Shown in pieces: positions 45,787 to 58,599 of a stretch of 64,000 bases of DNA; position 1 is the stretch's first letter; each line of letters opens with the position of its first letter. The notes beneath the pieces were generated by a model, which was not told where the DNA came from, searched no databases, and saw only the letters and a list, made by a program, of their open reading frames with translations. The DNA is from Ailanthus altissimus. Its lineage: Eukaryota > Streptophyta > Magnoliopsida > Sapindales > Simaroubaceae. Both the position numbers and the translations under genes were made by a program. The stretch covers positions 1,922,001 through 1,986,000 of the forward strand of contig OX327686.1 of assembly GCA_946807835.1 (NCBI GenBank). Direction: 5' to 3'.

Positions 45787-48739
45787 CTACTTTGCGTTTC
45801 TGTTAACTTTCAGATATGGCATGCAACCGATAACGTTGTCGTAGTCACTTCGGCTAACTGGGTGCTGTTGACAAAAATAAATTGAAGTAATGTGTGAGAG
45901 CAGAAACCAAATTGAAGTAATGTGTGAGAGCAGAAACCAAATTGAAAATGAGACAGCCAGGTTATGTCTTTGAGATTACTGTGTGATTATCAACCGAAAG
46001 AAATGTGGTTGATTGCAGTAATAGAAACATCTAAGTCTAAGCCACCCAAAAACTCTCATTCAATCTCAAGTCAAACAATGTTTTGGATTAATTCATCAAG
46101 TGCAAAGAGGATATTCAGTCACCTCATTGCAAATCAATGAGTCTACAGTATGTAATTTGCATTTGGGATGAATATCATGTGTTGCATCTTAAATCAGTCT
46201 CTCATTGTCATCTCAGAAAGGTAATCATAAAATATAGTAAAGGAACTTATATCATCTTTCCATCTAAATGATTTGGTGGATATAAAAAAAAACAAACCAA
46301 CCTAACAGCTTAAACACTTCATTGAAATAGCTCATCCAACTTGTTCAGCATCTCAGATCTAGATATCTTTAATGCTGTCATGTTTCTGTGATTTAAGAAA
46401 AATCTAAAGGGAAAGGAACCTTGGGAATATTCTCTCATGATCCCAAAATGTTAGAAAAAAGAAAAGAAAAGAATAATATCCAATCTAAAGATCAATTGTA
46501 TCAAAAATGACAAGTTGTGAAGACTTCATATAGATTGCTGAGGGCACCCCAGGTTTCCTAACAAAGGCAACAGAAGGAGGAATAGCAAACGGACAAGCAG
46601 TAAATGATGACTGACCATTGATTTTCCAGCATGAAAACATCAGAAAACCAAAAGAGAACAACTAAACCTCTTTTGTGATGCTAATGTCATAAGTCTGCCC
46701 TGACCTAAGAACTATCCATCAAAACCACACTAAAGTATAACAAACATACTCCAGGAAACATAAAACACTCTCAATAAAGCTTCGGCAAGAAAACCTTGAC
46801 ATTCCAACCACGGAAGTGGTTACTCAATGTTATTGAAAGCACACACAGAATTTCTAATCAAAGGAAAACAAAAAACTAGATAAACCACTCAAATAGTTCA
46901 AATCTTTTAGGAGGTTCCCTTTCTTTGGATCAAGATAGCAAGAATGCATAATACATCAATGGGAAGCAAACCACCGTCTTCTGCAACCAAATTTGAGCAT
47001 CTAATCCATTTGCTAGCAGAACTAAGAGAACATAATTTGACTTTGAATTACTATTTACTAATATCTTTTAAGTCGCTCACCAACAAAGAAATACATCATT
47101 AAGAATAGAAAGATCCACAATATCAACATCTGCATTCATATCACTCACTCCAACTTCTTTTAATCCTGAACTTCAAGAAGTAAATAGATTAAGAAACCAT
47201 CTCCATTAGAGTAAATATCCATCCTTAAGGACCAAAGATCCTATGCTTGTTTTCTCCAGTTTGTCTTCTTCAAGTATCAGCACTAATTCATCACCTTTTA
47301 AGATGCATAATTTAGTCGCTCCCTGTAATATTTATCTATGGGCAAAGCAATCCTAAAAAACACAAAAGCTAGAAAGCTACAGCAGTTGCATCAAATTTTT
47401 AACAACATATTCTCAGTTTCCGCATTTTATTTTGAGAAATCAAATGAGGATAAAGGATGGAATAGTTCAATGTTTTTGTAGGATCTCTCACAAGGTTCCT
47501 GCACCCACAGTCCAAGTCCTCTACCAGTGGCTCTATATTATAACAGATGTAACACTAATGAGGTCCCAATTTAAATCAAGTATTTTTGCTTATTCATCTT
47601 CCATAGAGTACCTTTGGATGCAAAAGATTAAAAAAAAAAACAAACAAAAAAATCCAATTTTCCAACTAATTCGGTATCTTCAGACATTGAACTGCCATTC
47701 TCACATGTAATTCAACCAAATCAATTGGCAAAACTCACATTTCACATAACACTATCTCATTCTAATCTTGGAGCCTATAACTCAAACCTTTCTCAACCAA
47801 ATGGCCACAAATTGATCTGCATTTCTTTTGGCACCAGGAATAATGAATAATTGTTCACATAAACTCCTGTTCCCCGAGCAACTTTTCTCAACTATAGATT
47901 CTCTAGATGCAAATTCCATACAAGCTGCTTAATAATTCACAAGTACAACCCTTCCCTCTACCCAAGGCTACCCCCATGATCATTCCTTCAACTAATATAT
48001 TTCTGCAACAGCGGCTAAATAAGCGAAAAGCTGCTAAAATTATGCAGTCAGTGAATGCAAAGTGACTCAGTACAAGCCCCATAAATTTTTTCTTTTTTAT
48101 AAAAAAAAAAAAGCAATACCAAATGCGGCCATCTCTTTTACAATACAAGGTAGGAAAATGAACAAATGAAAGATAAAGCAATAAACAAATAACAGCTAAC
48201 ATGGCCAAATGCGTTTAAAAGAAAGCTTACAATTTTCGAAAGGCGTAATTTTCTCTTAGTGTTCTTCTTGGCAAGCAAATGCTGCTTTCCAGCTCTCCTC
48301 CTCATTATTTTCCCTTTACCAGTCACTCTAAACCTCTTAGCCGATGCCTACAAAACCAAAAGAACGAAACAAAGGTAACATTTTGCCACAATTAAATTTG
48401 CATATTTATCAAATACCCAACTCAAAACCCATCCAAGATAAGTTGATATAAGAGAGAAATGACCTTGTGGGTTTTCATTTTGTAGCCTTTTGCTGCAAAT
48501 ACTGTGAGGGTTTGAGGCCGGCTTTGAGAAGGAGGAGCCATTAGTGCCGTGGAGAGACTGTTCTGAGGGAAAAGTAAAGGATAAGAGGCAATGCTGTGGG
48601 TTGAACCGAGTCTGAGCGAGTTCGGGACCTTGTTGAACGGCGCGAGTTGGAGTGATGAGCCACGAGAGGCTTTGATTGAAGAAGAAGGGCATAGAGTGCA
48701 AAAGCTTAAATTGAAAGACAACATAGTTCTAGAAGCCAT
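45787..48739 (-). CDS. RPL35: Plastid 50S ribosomal protein bL35c, 3 exons, 156 aa
   Basis: Exons: 48739-48464 (92 codons), 48347-48231 (39 codons) and 45864-45787 (25 codons plus stop). Exon 1 encodes a Ser-rich plastid transit peptide starting MASRTM and the mature start GYKMKTHK. Exon 2 gives the L35 core (AKRFRVTGKGKIMRRRAGKQ, HLLAKKNTKRKLRLSKI). Exon 3 supplies the family's C-terminus (VSRSDYDNVIGCMPYLKVNR). All introns are phase 0 with GT/AG. Intron 2 is 2366 bp, so the last exon is far from the rest and easily missed. The product is a component of the large subunit of the chloroplast ribosome, nucleus-encoded and imported. In IGC/MPYLKVNR, Cys-Met replaces the more usual Ala-Leu; otherwise the protein looks normal. 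Confidence 0.95.
45881..45940 (+). repeat. Perfect 30-bp tandem duplication in L35 intron 2
   Basis: The 30-bp unit starting ATTGAAGTAATGTGTGAGAG occurs twice without a mismatch (45881-45910, 45911-45940) and a third copy starts with ATTGAA. It lies 17 bp inside the intron from the exon 3 acceptor, where the branch point is expected. Confidence 0.92.
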
Positions 48740-51430
48740 GTTCTGTTTTTCTCTTTATGCTAAAATAGTTTGTGTTTGTGTAAAGAAAAGCTAAGAACTA
48801 GAAGAAGAATAAGAAGAAAATTTGTGGATAAAGGACAAGCTGGAAACTGAAGAAACGAAGGCCTCTATTTTCTCCGCAATTTACGGCTAAGCCCATTGCG
48901 CATTCATCAACCATGATGTGTCCGCAAAAAGAAAAATCATTTTTTTTTAAATAAGGTATAATGAAATATAAAATAAATAATGTTTTGCATCTCAAATTAT
49001 TTTTTAATTTTAAATAAGGTTAATTTGACTAATACCCTCAACTCATACATAATATCTGAACTTACTTGATAACTCTTGTAAATATTTTTCTTCTAACTTA
49101 TGAAATATATTTTGATTATATTACATATAAGTGACACAATTATAATGAAATACTAACTCTCTTGAGTTAGAATTTAAAAATCTTATTATAATTAATAAAA
49201 AATAATGTTATATTTTTTAAATTTTAGTTTAATTTTTTATATCTTAAATATTATAAAATGATTTTCAAAAAATAAAATAAAATCTTAAATTTTTATATTT
49301 TAAATAATATCAAATAATTATTAAATAGTAAAAAAATGCAACCATTTGCTGAAAATTTGCTTTTACTTTAATAGAGGATGCATGAGTCGCATTTCAAATT
49401 AGTAAAAGAGAGAGGTGAGGAAATAATGTGAAATGTTATCATGGTTCCATGCAGTAAATTACTCCAAAAAATTAATTACAACTCGTTGAAGTTTCTCATT
49501 TCAGAGAGAACAATCATAAAGTCAAAATCCCTTCAGCTATTACAGCATTATAAATCACACCAACAAGCCAACAGGAAATTTGCATGTTCTTATATATATT
49601 TCCACCATTACAAAAACGAAAGTTCCTCCCCTGCTGCTGAGTGTTGACCCATTAATCGCATTGATTCTCATTATAGATGCTGAAAAGGGCATAAAAAATA
49701 ATCATTATTTTGTGTTATGGACAGAAAATAGCAGTAACTTGGATGAAGTTCTCCACTCCTTAACTAAAACCAGTTGGAAAGAAACAGATATGAACAAGAT
49801 TTCAGGTTGAGCTCATTCTTCACATCTGCTGCTAGACATCACGGCCTTGACACGATTGCTATTGATTCCCACTCCAAACTACAGATGACATCCTACATTA
49901 CAAACTGTGTACACATCCAAAACAAAAAAAACATCAAACTACATTTCCAGAATGTAAAGCCAAATATGGTATGCTTGTTAGAAATTATCTCACGTGATAA
50001 TGGTATATATGTAAAGTTGGTTAGTTTTAAATTTTTAATATTTAAAATTAATTAAGGATGAAGTGGTAATTACTTTATCGTAATAATTACTTTATTATGG
50101 TAACTGTCTTATCATGAAATAATAAGTAGCATGTAACTGTCTATTTTTTTTATAACTGTTCACTTTTTTTATGAGAGAAAGTGATAAAAATATATTTTTT
50201 AAAAAAAGTAAAAGTTTATATCCTAATCATTAGAATTACGTTACATTTTACCTGTGAAATTCATCATTAAATTCTCAAGAATAATAAAATAGAAGGCCTA
50301 AAATAATTTGTTTTACTTACTTGAATAATAATGGTTAGAGATATGATCTTTATATTTTAATGAATTTATCTTTCATGTGGTATCAAAGTCGCCTTTAATT
50401 TTGTTGTTCAGTCTATATATGTGCACCTTCATGTTTTTATTTTGAATAAATTTAAGTATGTTTATATGAATGAGTATTTTTCTGTTTTTGTTCTCGAGAA
50501 GTTTCTTAAGAATTTATTGTTTAACTTCTCATGTTTAAAGCTTAATATATATATATATATATTTATAATTATCACTTGTTTATAACATGAATATTTATAC
50601 TCCAGTAGGATTCTTTTATGAATCTTATGTTATAATTTGTGCTTACATGTCATCTTATTATATATAAATATTAAATTTATTATTTATACAATTATTATTT
50701 TTAATAAAATCGTTAATATTATTAATTATTAAATGGTATCGGAACATGCTAAGTTAAGTATGTAATTTATGAGTGTACATGTAATTTTAAAAAATTTACA
50801 ATATGCATAAGAAGCATATTAACAAAATATACTCAATAACTTAAATAAATACATATATCTCATACATTTATAAGTATAACGATTATATAAAATTTATAAA
50901 TGGTGAACACTTAACTAATGAAGTTAGTTTTACAAATCTTCATGTAATCTAATATTCAATTATAGAGTTCACCTTTAAGTGTATTCTTAAATAATTTTAC
51001 TCTACAACGATTCGATAAAATTATAAAATTAAAATAGTAATTTTGATTTATAATTTTCAACAACATGAGTTCAAACTCTTTGAACGCAAATATTTATTTT
51101 CAAAAAAATATAGTGTTCATGCAATTATTGCATAAAGTTTGAAAATAATTTTTATAGAAAAAAATTATTTTAAACAACTCTTATTTAAAATTAATTTCTT
51201 CATCTCCATTTTCTTTAATTCATTTTAAATCATTCATAAGAGAAGAAAAATAAAAGTTTATTTTGTTTTATCAACACTTAAAAAAAAATCAAAATAATTC
51301 TCTCTTACCACTTACATGCCTTGGCCAAATAAACAAAGTATAGAGCATGTCAAAACTTATCTCTTTGAAGTGGTTGATACACTTAATTGCAATAATGTTC
51401 CAAGTGCCCACTTCCTCAATTATCTCACAT
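48740..51430. other. Gene-less AT-rich DNA upstream of L35
   Basis: The first 200 bases contain the L35 leader and promoter (- strand). The remainder (49-51.4 kb) is very AT-rich, with no recognised coding exon and a short TA run near 50551-50560. Confidence 0.45.
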
Positions 51431-51509
51431 TTGTCATCACCCAAAAACCAAACGAATGCATTTTCTCTCACCCTTGTCATCACCCAAAAACCAAACGAAT
51501 GCATTTTCT
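51431..51509 (+). repeat. Perfect tandem duplication, period 43
   Basis: A 36-bp segment beginning TTGTCATCACCCAAAAACCA is repeated identically at 51431-51466 and 51474-51509, separated by CTCACCC. Confidence 0.9.
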
Positions 51510-52348
51510 TTTTTGCTTTTAATGTCCAACGCTTAAATACAATTTTTTTATACAATTATAAACGTGATTCAATTTGTTTATTTAATTTATTGTTTTAAAA
51601 TGTTGAAATATATATATTATTTAAATTATTAAATAAGATATATATTAAATAAATTTAAACAAATTCATATTTTAAATAAATTATCCTTATTTAGTTACTC
51701 AAACATTAATGATTTGGTAAAATAAAATGTCGAGGCATAAATTTATCGTAATTATTAAATAAATGACACAAATTCAACCAATTTAATAATGATATCATTT
51801 TCGTCAATTTAAATTCACTTAATTCATACCATGTATAATTATGGCCCATATTGTCACCCCAAGCTTTCAAGTCTTAAAAGAGATAAAACAGTTGGTTAAT
51901 GATATTAGACATCTTTTAGATAATTTGCATTTAGTAAAATCTTCAAACTTGTAATTTTTTGAGAATTTTTTTAAAATTATCCAAATTTCGGAATATTATC
52001 TATTTTAGTCAAAAACTAGTGCTCAAATTTTTATTAGTCAAAACTATGATCAATAGATAAAATTGCCCTTATTTATAAACTATAACTAAAACATTAAAAT
52101 CAAATGTCTCAATCTCAGCATTTCAAAATCACTCTTAAAATACACACTTCAACATATTTAAATTCAGAATAAGCAGCTTTTAATATTCTAATTGAAAAAA
52201 AGGGTACGATAATTTTTCTATCGTTAAATTTTAAATTGTTTTGTATATATTATAAATTTAAACTTTATCAATTTTGAATTACAAATGTAGTTTGAATTAT
52301 AAAAATTTTGTATTTATTTTGCAAATGTATCGGTCGTCGATTTATTGA

Positions 52349-52550
52349 TGTACATCACTATCACCTTATTTAACATACACCACCATTCTTGTGAAGAAGG
52401 GCGGCAACTACGATGATGCACGTCAAACAAAGCGGCAATGACATTGTACCGTTGGTACCGTACATCACTGTTATTCTGTTTAATATGCACTGTCGTTGTG
52501 TAGAGGAGAGCGATGGTGCACATCAAACGGAGTGACATTGACGTACACTG
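52349..52550 (+). repeat. Diverged tandem repeat, period about 110
   Basis: Units beginning TACATCACTATCACC (52351) and TACATCACTGTTATTC (52461) each continue through a GATG(A/G)TGCAC(G/A)TCAAAC block; a third unit starts with GTACACTG near 52543 and stops. The repeat is less AT-rich than its surroundings and is probably internal to an unclassified transposon. Confidence 0.7.
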
Positions 52551-53143
52551 CCAACATTATTGGATAAATGATAGACCGCCTCCCATAACTTTTATTGCAT
52601 TCTTTAGCTGTCTTCTGGTCTCTTTTTTTTGTTAAAACAATTCTACTATTATATAGATCACGAAAAATATATTTTAATAATCTAATTTTTTTTTTATCAT
52701 TTTTATCTTCGGAGTCTGGTGGTCGGCGGTGATAGGCCACTACCGAATGTCTGTGCCAATGGTGGATTTTGTTCCTTTTAATAATTTATTTTTAAAAATA
52801 AATTTTTTAAAAGATAAAAATTATTAAAATTGAACCTATTTAAATATGGCACGTGTCCAATTTTTTTTATCAATAGCCAATCATTTATTAACATATGAAA
52901 AATAGTATTAACATTTGAATTTTTTTTTTTTGATAATGTGTCAACTATTTTAAATATCATAGCACATGTGCATAACCATCAGGGATATAAATAGATATTA
53001 TATTGAAATAATTGTATTTTTTTCAAACTTAACAGTAATTGACTAAACGGAGAGTGACAAATTTGAATAATTTAAAACAGTAGAGATAAAAGTAGGTATT
53101 GGCCAAATTTCAAGGACAAAAATCTTATTTTTTCTTACTTTAA

Positions 53144-53788
53144 TCACTTAAAAGAGATATTATCATCAATTCCCTTGAGGTATGGTTTATTTATAAAAAT
53201 ATTAACCAGTTTAAAAAATTAACGTTAATACTTAATATTTTTGTAAAATATGCACGAATGCTCAACTATTAGAACATATTCTGTTAAAATTAACAAATTA
53301 ATGTTAATAAGTATCAAATGACTATTTTACTTTTTACGTGTTAAATGAAATTTAAATAACACGACACTTACACAGATTTCAAAATTTAACTTTTAAATAT
53401 AATAAAAAATAAAATAATAGTAAAAAATAAAATAAAATTTTTTATAAATAAATTAAAAAAATAAAAAAGTAAATTTTACTAGTTAAAATGGCCACCTGAA
53501 CCAAGGGACAAAAGTGATTTAGGCAACCATTTGGTTGACTGTATTTTATTTTCTTAATTTTAATATTTTATTTTTTTGTGAATTTAAATATTTAAAATTT
53601 AAAAATATGTAATTATTTTTGGCTCTGTTAATTTTGATAATAAATTATTAATAATTGAACATTTATACATATATTATAAAAAAATTAAGTATTAGTATCA
53701 CTTATTTTAAATTAATAGATATTGTTATAATTATTATTATAATTATGTCTTACCTCAAAATATTAATAATAATATCTCTCACTTAATA
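53144..53788. mobile_element. Long inverted-repeat MULE-like element with 8-9-bp target duplication
   Basis: The body is about 53153-53779. The left arm (AGAGATATTATCATC, then ...TTGAGGTA, ...TTAATACTTAAT, ...ATGCTCAACTATTA) is matched in order by the reverse complement of the right arm (AGAGATATTATTATT, TTGAGGTA, CTAATACTTAAT, ATGTTCAATTATTA) over roughly 160 bp or more. Flanks are TCACTTAAA on the left (53144-53152) and TCACTTAAT or CACTTAAT on the right, an 8-9-bp near-perfect duplication as expected for Mutator-like elements. There is no transposase. The centre is AT-rich, with one GC-richer patch near 53490-53545. Confidence 0.72.
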
Positions 53789-54764
53789 TCAACAAACGTT
53801 CGCAACCAAGAGAGGAGCGTACTGTCAATAATATCAGCTGTTGTGCTCCCACAAATACTACAATTAGTTGTCATTATTCTCTTATAAATAAAATTGTTTT
53901 ATTAAAAAAATATATATTTTTGCACATGCATGCATAATGCTTTTGGGCATCCGTTGGACGAGTAGGGCGCCTTGCAGTGCCCAAGTGCATGATGTGCGAC
54001 AAAGTTGCGTGAATACGACATGCAGCCTTTGATTGCTGGCGTACGGCGCATGTAACAAACTCTCACTTTGCCGTCGATTGCCATTTTTTTTCACTTTACA
54101 ACCAATTTTCTCACTTTCTACTCACATGAATGCTATATTTCTAATATTGATGATATATTTCTTAAATCTAACACAAAAATCTTATATTTACAATTATTAT
54201 TGCACTATATATTAAATTTTCAAAATTTTACACGTATTTACTATTTCTAGTGCACCACTGGTCATTCAATACTGGCGATTTTTCAATGCCATCATTTTGA
54301 TCTCTCTCAAACCGCCAACTTGAAGTGTTTAGTTTTAATTTCTCGAACTATTTTTCTTTAAGTGTGGAGACAATTTTAAATAGAGAGAAAATATAATAGA
54401 GGGCAATTATGTTCATTTACAAATATTTTAGCTAGAAAAAAAATTAAAGAGTTAGGTTGTTGTAGGAAAAAGAAAGGATTTAAAATTTGGGTCACTTCCA
54501 AAAATTTTAGTAGTGTTTTAACTCTCGAGCTACCTAAGTTTTAGTGTCTTGACTCTTGAACGAGGAGCGAGTGGTGTGGTTAGAAGATGTCCCCTACCAT
54601 GTAAAGCACTTATTGTAGTCAGTCTTTTTTTTTTTTTAGCCTCGAGTAATTTCAAATAAAATTACCATGGTACCCTCCTAATTTAACAAAGTTCCACCTC
54701 TTATCAGTCTTCCCTTCTCCTTGTTGCCATGTTGTTGTGAACAGACAACAGTGTATATGAGAAA
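53789..54764. other. Gene-less DNA before a small plastid-protein gene
   Basis: It includes a GC-richer patch at 53920-54080 of unknown origin and AT-rich DNA after it. The promoter of the gene at 54765 must lie in the right-hand part; I see no unambiguous TATA box. Confidence 0.4.
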
Positions 54765-55228
54765 ATGCTTATCACAAAAAAGTGCCTCTTCTTCAGCAAC
54801 TACTTTACTCCTAATCTCCCTGTGAAGAAGAACAGCAACAGCAACATCAGCAAATATTCCTTCGCCACATTAGCCAAAAAGAAAGATTTCTCCGACGCTT
54901 CAAGAACCCAGAAGCAGCAACCAGCTTTTCCAATCAGGGTTTCGAATACGTTGCTTCCTAGAGCTGCTGTTGCAATCTTTGCACTTGGATTTATCGACGC
55001 CGGGTAAAATTTCCTTTTCTTTAGTTTCATTCGTGTATGTTCATCTAGCTCGAAAGTTTGCATGAAATGAATTTTGTGGATATTGGAATGGTCAGGTATA
55101 GTGGAGATTGGTCAAGAATTGGAGTGATTTCACAGGAAACTGAAGCCATGTTAAAAGTTTCTGCTTTTGTAGTTGTTCCTCTTTGTATCTTCTTGATATT
55201 TTCTTTTTCCAAGGAGGCAGATGAATGA
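54765..55228 (+). CDS. Small plant-specific, probably plastid membrane protein, 2 exons, 123 aa
   Basis: Exons 54765-55003 and 55096-55228 join across a 92-bp GT-AG intron that splits a Gly codon. The N-terminus (about 1-45) is basic and rich in Ser and Asn with few acidic residues, as in a plastid transit peptide. Two hydrophobic segments follow: RAAVAIFALGFIDAGYSGDW (about 67-86) and VSAFVVVPLCIFLIFSF (about 101-117). Between them lies the conserved-looking SRIGVISQETE. I recognise this as the pattern of a small conserved plant protein without known function, but I cannot name it. The alternative, that it is a chance open frame, is unlikely because the frame continues cleanly through a proper intron. 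Confidence 0.75.
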
Positions 55229-58003
55229 ATTTTTGATCTGGGAATTTTCTAATTTTCTTTATTTTTTTATTTTTATCATTTGATATCAGCGTGTGACTTG
55301 CGACTATCATGTATGAATCTATCAGTTTCTTACTTTTCATTGCATCAGTTTTGAGCCCAAAAGACTGTAAAAAAAAATTGAAGTACAAAGATGGTGATTT
55401 GAACAGAACAAAAAAGTTGTAAAAAGATAATTGGCTTTTTGCAATTGGAATGGTTGAAGAGTTTGGACCATTGATTAATTGGATAATGTACTGACAATCA
55501 ATTTGTGACCTTGCATTTTGTGGCTCAATAGAACATCAGGGTCTGTAGCCCAGAAAAAAAAAAGCACTTAAAAAAGTGCTTCTATTAAAAATGGAAAGAA
55601 AAAAACAGCACATCTATTTTAATTAACTATTAGATTATTTTAGAAAAAAAAAGTTTTAATAATATGAGAGCATTGTTGTCACTTTTCCCACCCAATGAAG
55701 TATTAACATTCGTGTTTCAACTTCATTGAGTTGGGATACTAAAATCTTATTATAAAGAAAATAGCATTTTGGTATAAAAATATGTTTAAAATTTAGTGAT
55801 TAAAAATTATATTTAAATAAAATTTTGAGTCAGTTATCAATTACAAAACAATGTGAGATCGAAATTCTGATGATGAATGATATTTAAAGTAAAATTAAAA
55901 ATTAAAAATAAGAAGGAAGTCGGAACACACAAAGGAAGCATTTATAAGTCTTGGGGCTGTGACATTGGTCTATGACATTATAGTGCCAATTTTTTGTTTT
56001 AACTTTATTTTGACGAGTTAGTTTTGAACTCTTTTTATGCGTTGACTCTTGTTCCACCTAGATATAAGGCTTCTAATAACATTTTAGAGATTATATAAAT
56101 TCTTATAAAGCCATCATAGTAGCATACATCAAAAAAATCAAAGATATATCAACAAAAGAGATAATAGAGAGCTTAATAAATGTTGAAGTCCTAAGTACTT
56201 GAAAGAATGCTGTATAAGGAGCGCTTAAGTATTGAGTGGATAGTGCTTAAATATTCAGTGTGTGAAATAGTGTTGTATACGCTATTAGAGAACTTGTTCT
56301 ATTAAATATTTCTTATAAAATATTGAGTGGACATTCAATATTCTTTGATAATTACTAAATAATAATAAAAAGTCCGAATCGCATAATTCACCGTAAATAT
56401 AGATAATTTATCGAACCACGTATATTCTTACACCTTAAATGTTTGATTTTTATATCTATTTATTTTTGTGTGATTTTTTACAATTCTTGAATATTTGTAG
56501 ATAAAGATTTTTGTGCAAAAATATCTCAACAAAACAAATAGAAGTTGTTAATTACTTTCTTATAATTTTGTTATTTTTTTTGTAATTTTTTATAAGTATG
56601 AATATTTGTTTTAGAAGGTAATTGATCACTTTTTTAAAAAAATAAGTTAAAAAATATATACTTATTAAAAAATAAGGATAAAAATGTAAAACTACATGAG
56701 AGTAACTGATAATTTCACTAAAATAAAAAAATATATTTTGTATGAATAAATTATTTATGAAAAGGTAACATATTTGTTCCCTTTTTCATTTTATAAAATA
56801 TCGGTTAATTACCCATCCAAACAAATATTTAGTCATGAAATAATTTATGAAAGCTATTCTAAAGAATTTACTATATTAAAAATTTCCAGCTTCAAGTTTT
56901 GATATGATTTTAAAATGTAGATGCCTCATTGTTTGTATAATTTTTTTAATTATTTATAAACAATTAGATATTCATATTTTAAAAATATATGAATATTTGC
57001 ATAGAAAAAAATATATATTATACCAATTTTAATCCAAAATCATGATTTAATTTTTTTTTTTACTTGAAGAATGGAAGAATCGAATTTGAAATCTCTATTT
57101 TAGTAAAAAAAAATCTTAATACACTTTCTAATACAGGCAATGAAAAATGAAGATGTCAACACAAAAATTTAGCTAAAATCTTGAAGCAATGTAAACAACC
57201 TCAATACAAGCACAGGACATCTTTTCCTCATTTCATTGCAAGGAAATGAAGATGTCAACATTACATCTACCTCACAAAAGCAAATGACAGAAATAGTTTT
57301 CATGAGAAGTGAGTCCAAAAGTACACACACACATTTTTTTTTTTTTTTAAAATCCAAAAAGAAAAAAAAATAGAGAAGAGAATCACACATGGCATACAAT
57401 CATAGGCTTGAAAAATGATAGAAGCAAAGTCCAATCTAGTAGATGATAATAACTTATCAACAACAAGCCAATTAATTAGTCTTTCCTTATGTACACTCCA
57501 ATCACAATCTTCCAAATCTAGAGAAAATAACTTCAGAATAAAAAAAAAAGAAAAAAAATATAAAAGAGTTGATCATTAGAGATAAAAAGAGATTATGATG
57601 AGGTGTTAGTAAGGAAAAAAAAATTGCACTCAGTTATTTGGTTGGATGACAAAAATTGTATACCCTTAACTAAGGTTTTAGGTTAAAAATTTAAATTTTT
57701 ATTAAAATTTAAGACAATGTAAATATTATAAATATATATATTTTTAATGAAAATATGATGTTTTTTAATTGTAGAGGTATAGATTTATGTGTGTATGCGT
57801 GTAAATAATGTATAATTTTAATTTATATAATATATAATAGATGTTTGTGGTAATATTAATGTTAAAAAAAAAAGAAAAAAAGAAAAATGAGAGGGTTGAA
57901 ATTTGCTAGCCTCACATTATAATTTTTCTGTATTCTTGTGTACAACAAAAAGCCTTTGGCTCCTCTCAATTCTCACCTTATCCTATCCACCCTTCTCTTT
58001 AAT

Positions 58004-58042
<39 letters not shown>

Positions 58043-58599
58043 TTTATTTTTTATTTTTTATTTTTATCTTCTCTCTGTCTCTTGCTTCCTATATCCTCTT
58101 CGATACACTCTCTCAGCACTCTGTGTGCTTAATTAAGCACTTTATAATATGCAAATTATAACACTCACTCCCTCCACTTCATATATGAGCAGCTTCTTAT
58201 CTTAAAGCACTTCCTGGGTTCACTTCAAAAGTACTTTTTCACTTCTCTTTTTTGCTTTTGAGCTGCTTCTTCTATCATAGCCAAGCTATAGCCCGGTGCA
58301 GTTTCTTTAATATATATTATTCATTAGCTGTAGTTGTTTTAAGTTTCAACGTTTGTTTATTGGGAAAGAAAAAAAATTAAGCACTGGAAATCTTGTTCCT
58401 GGGGTTGAATTGGTTTTGTTTAACTTTCTGTAATTTATTTATTTAATTTTATTATTATTCAAAAGAGGAGAATTTTGAGCTTCAACAAGAATTTGCATGC
58501 AGAGATATATATCTTTGGTCGATAAATTCAATTCAGTTCATAGTATTTATCGTCAATTGAATTGAGCCTTTATAAGCAATTCATAGCTTTTGATGCACA
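55229..58599. other. Gene-less AT-rich DNA and promoter/leader of the TSS-type gene
   Basis: Most of this is AT-rich, without exons. A short hairpin, AAGCACTTAAAAAAGTGCTT, lies at about 55562-55581. The last 700 bases, with a CT run and a TA microsatellite at about 58003-58041, are probably the promoter and 5' untranslated region of the gene starting at 58600. Confidence 0.45.
58003..58041 (+). repeat. (CT)n(TA)n compound microsatellite
   Basis: A CTCTCTCTCT run passes directly into about a dozen TA units, upstream of the TSS-type gene. It is likely to be length-variable. Confidence 0.85.

Noticed and set aside
46505..46640. - strand frame with an acceptable-looking C-terminus in L35 intron 2
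   Set aside because: No splice partner, no recognised family, lies wholly inside an intron.
49808..49880. Possible last exon (- strand, ends SSSRCEE stop)
   Set aside because: Has an AG-like boundary, but no upstream exon is seen and the peptide is too short to judge.
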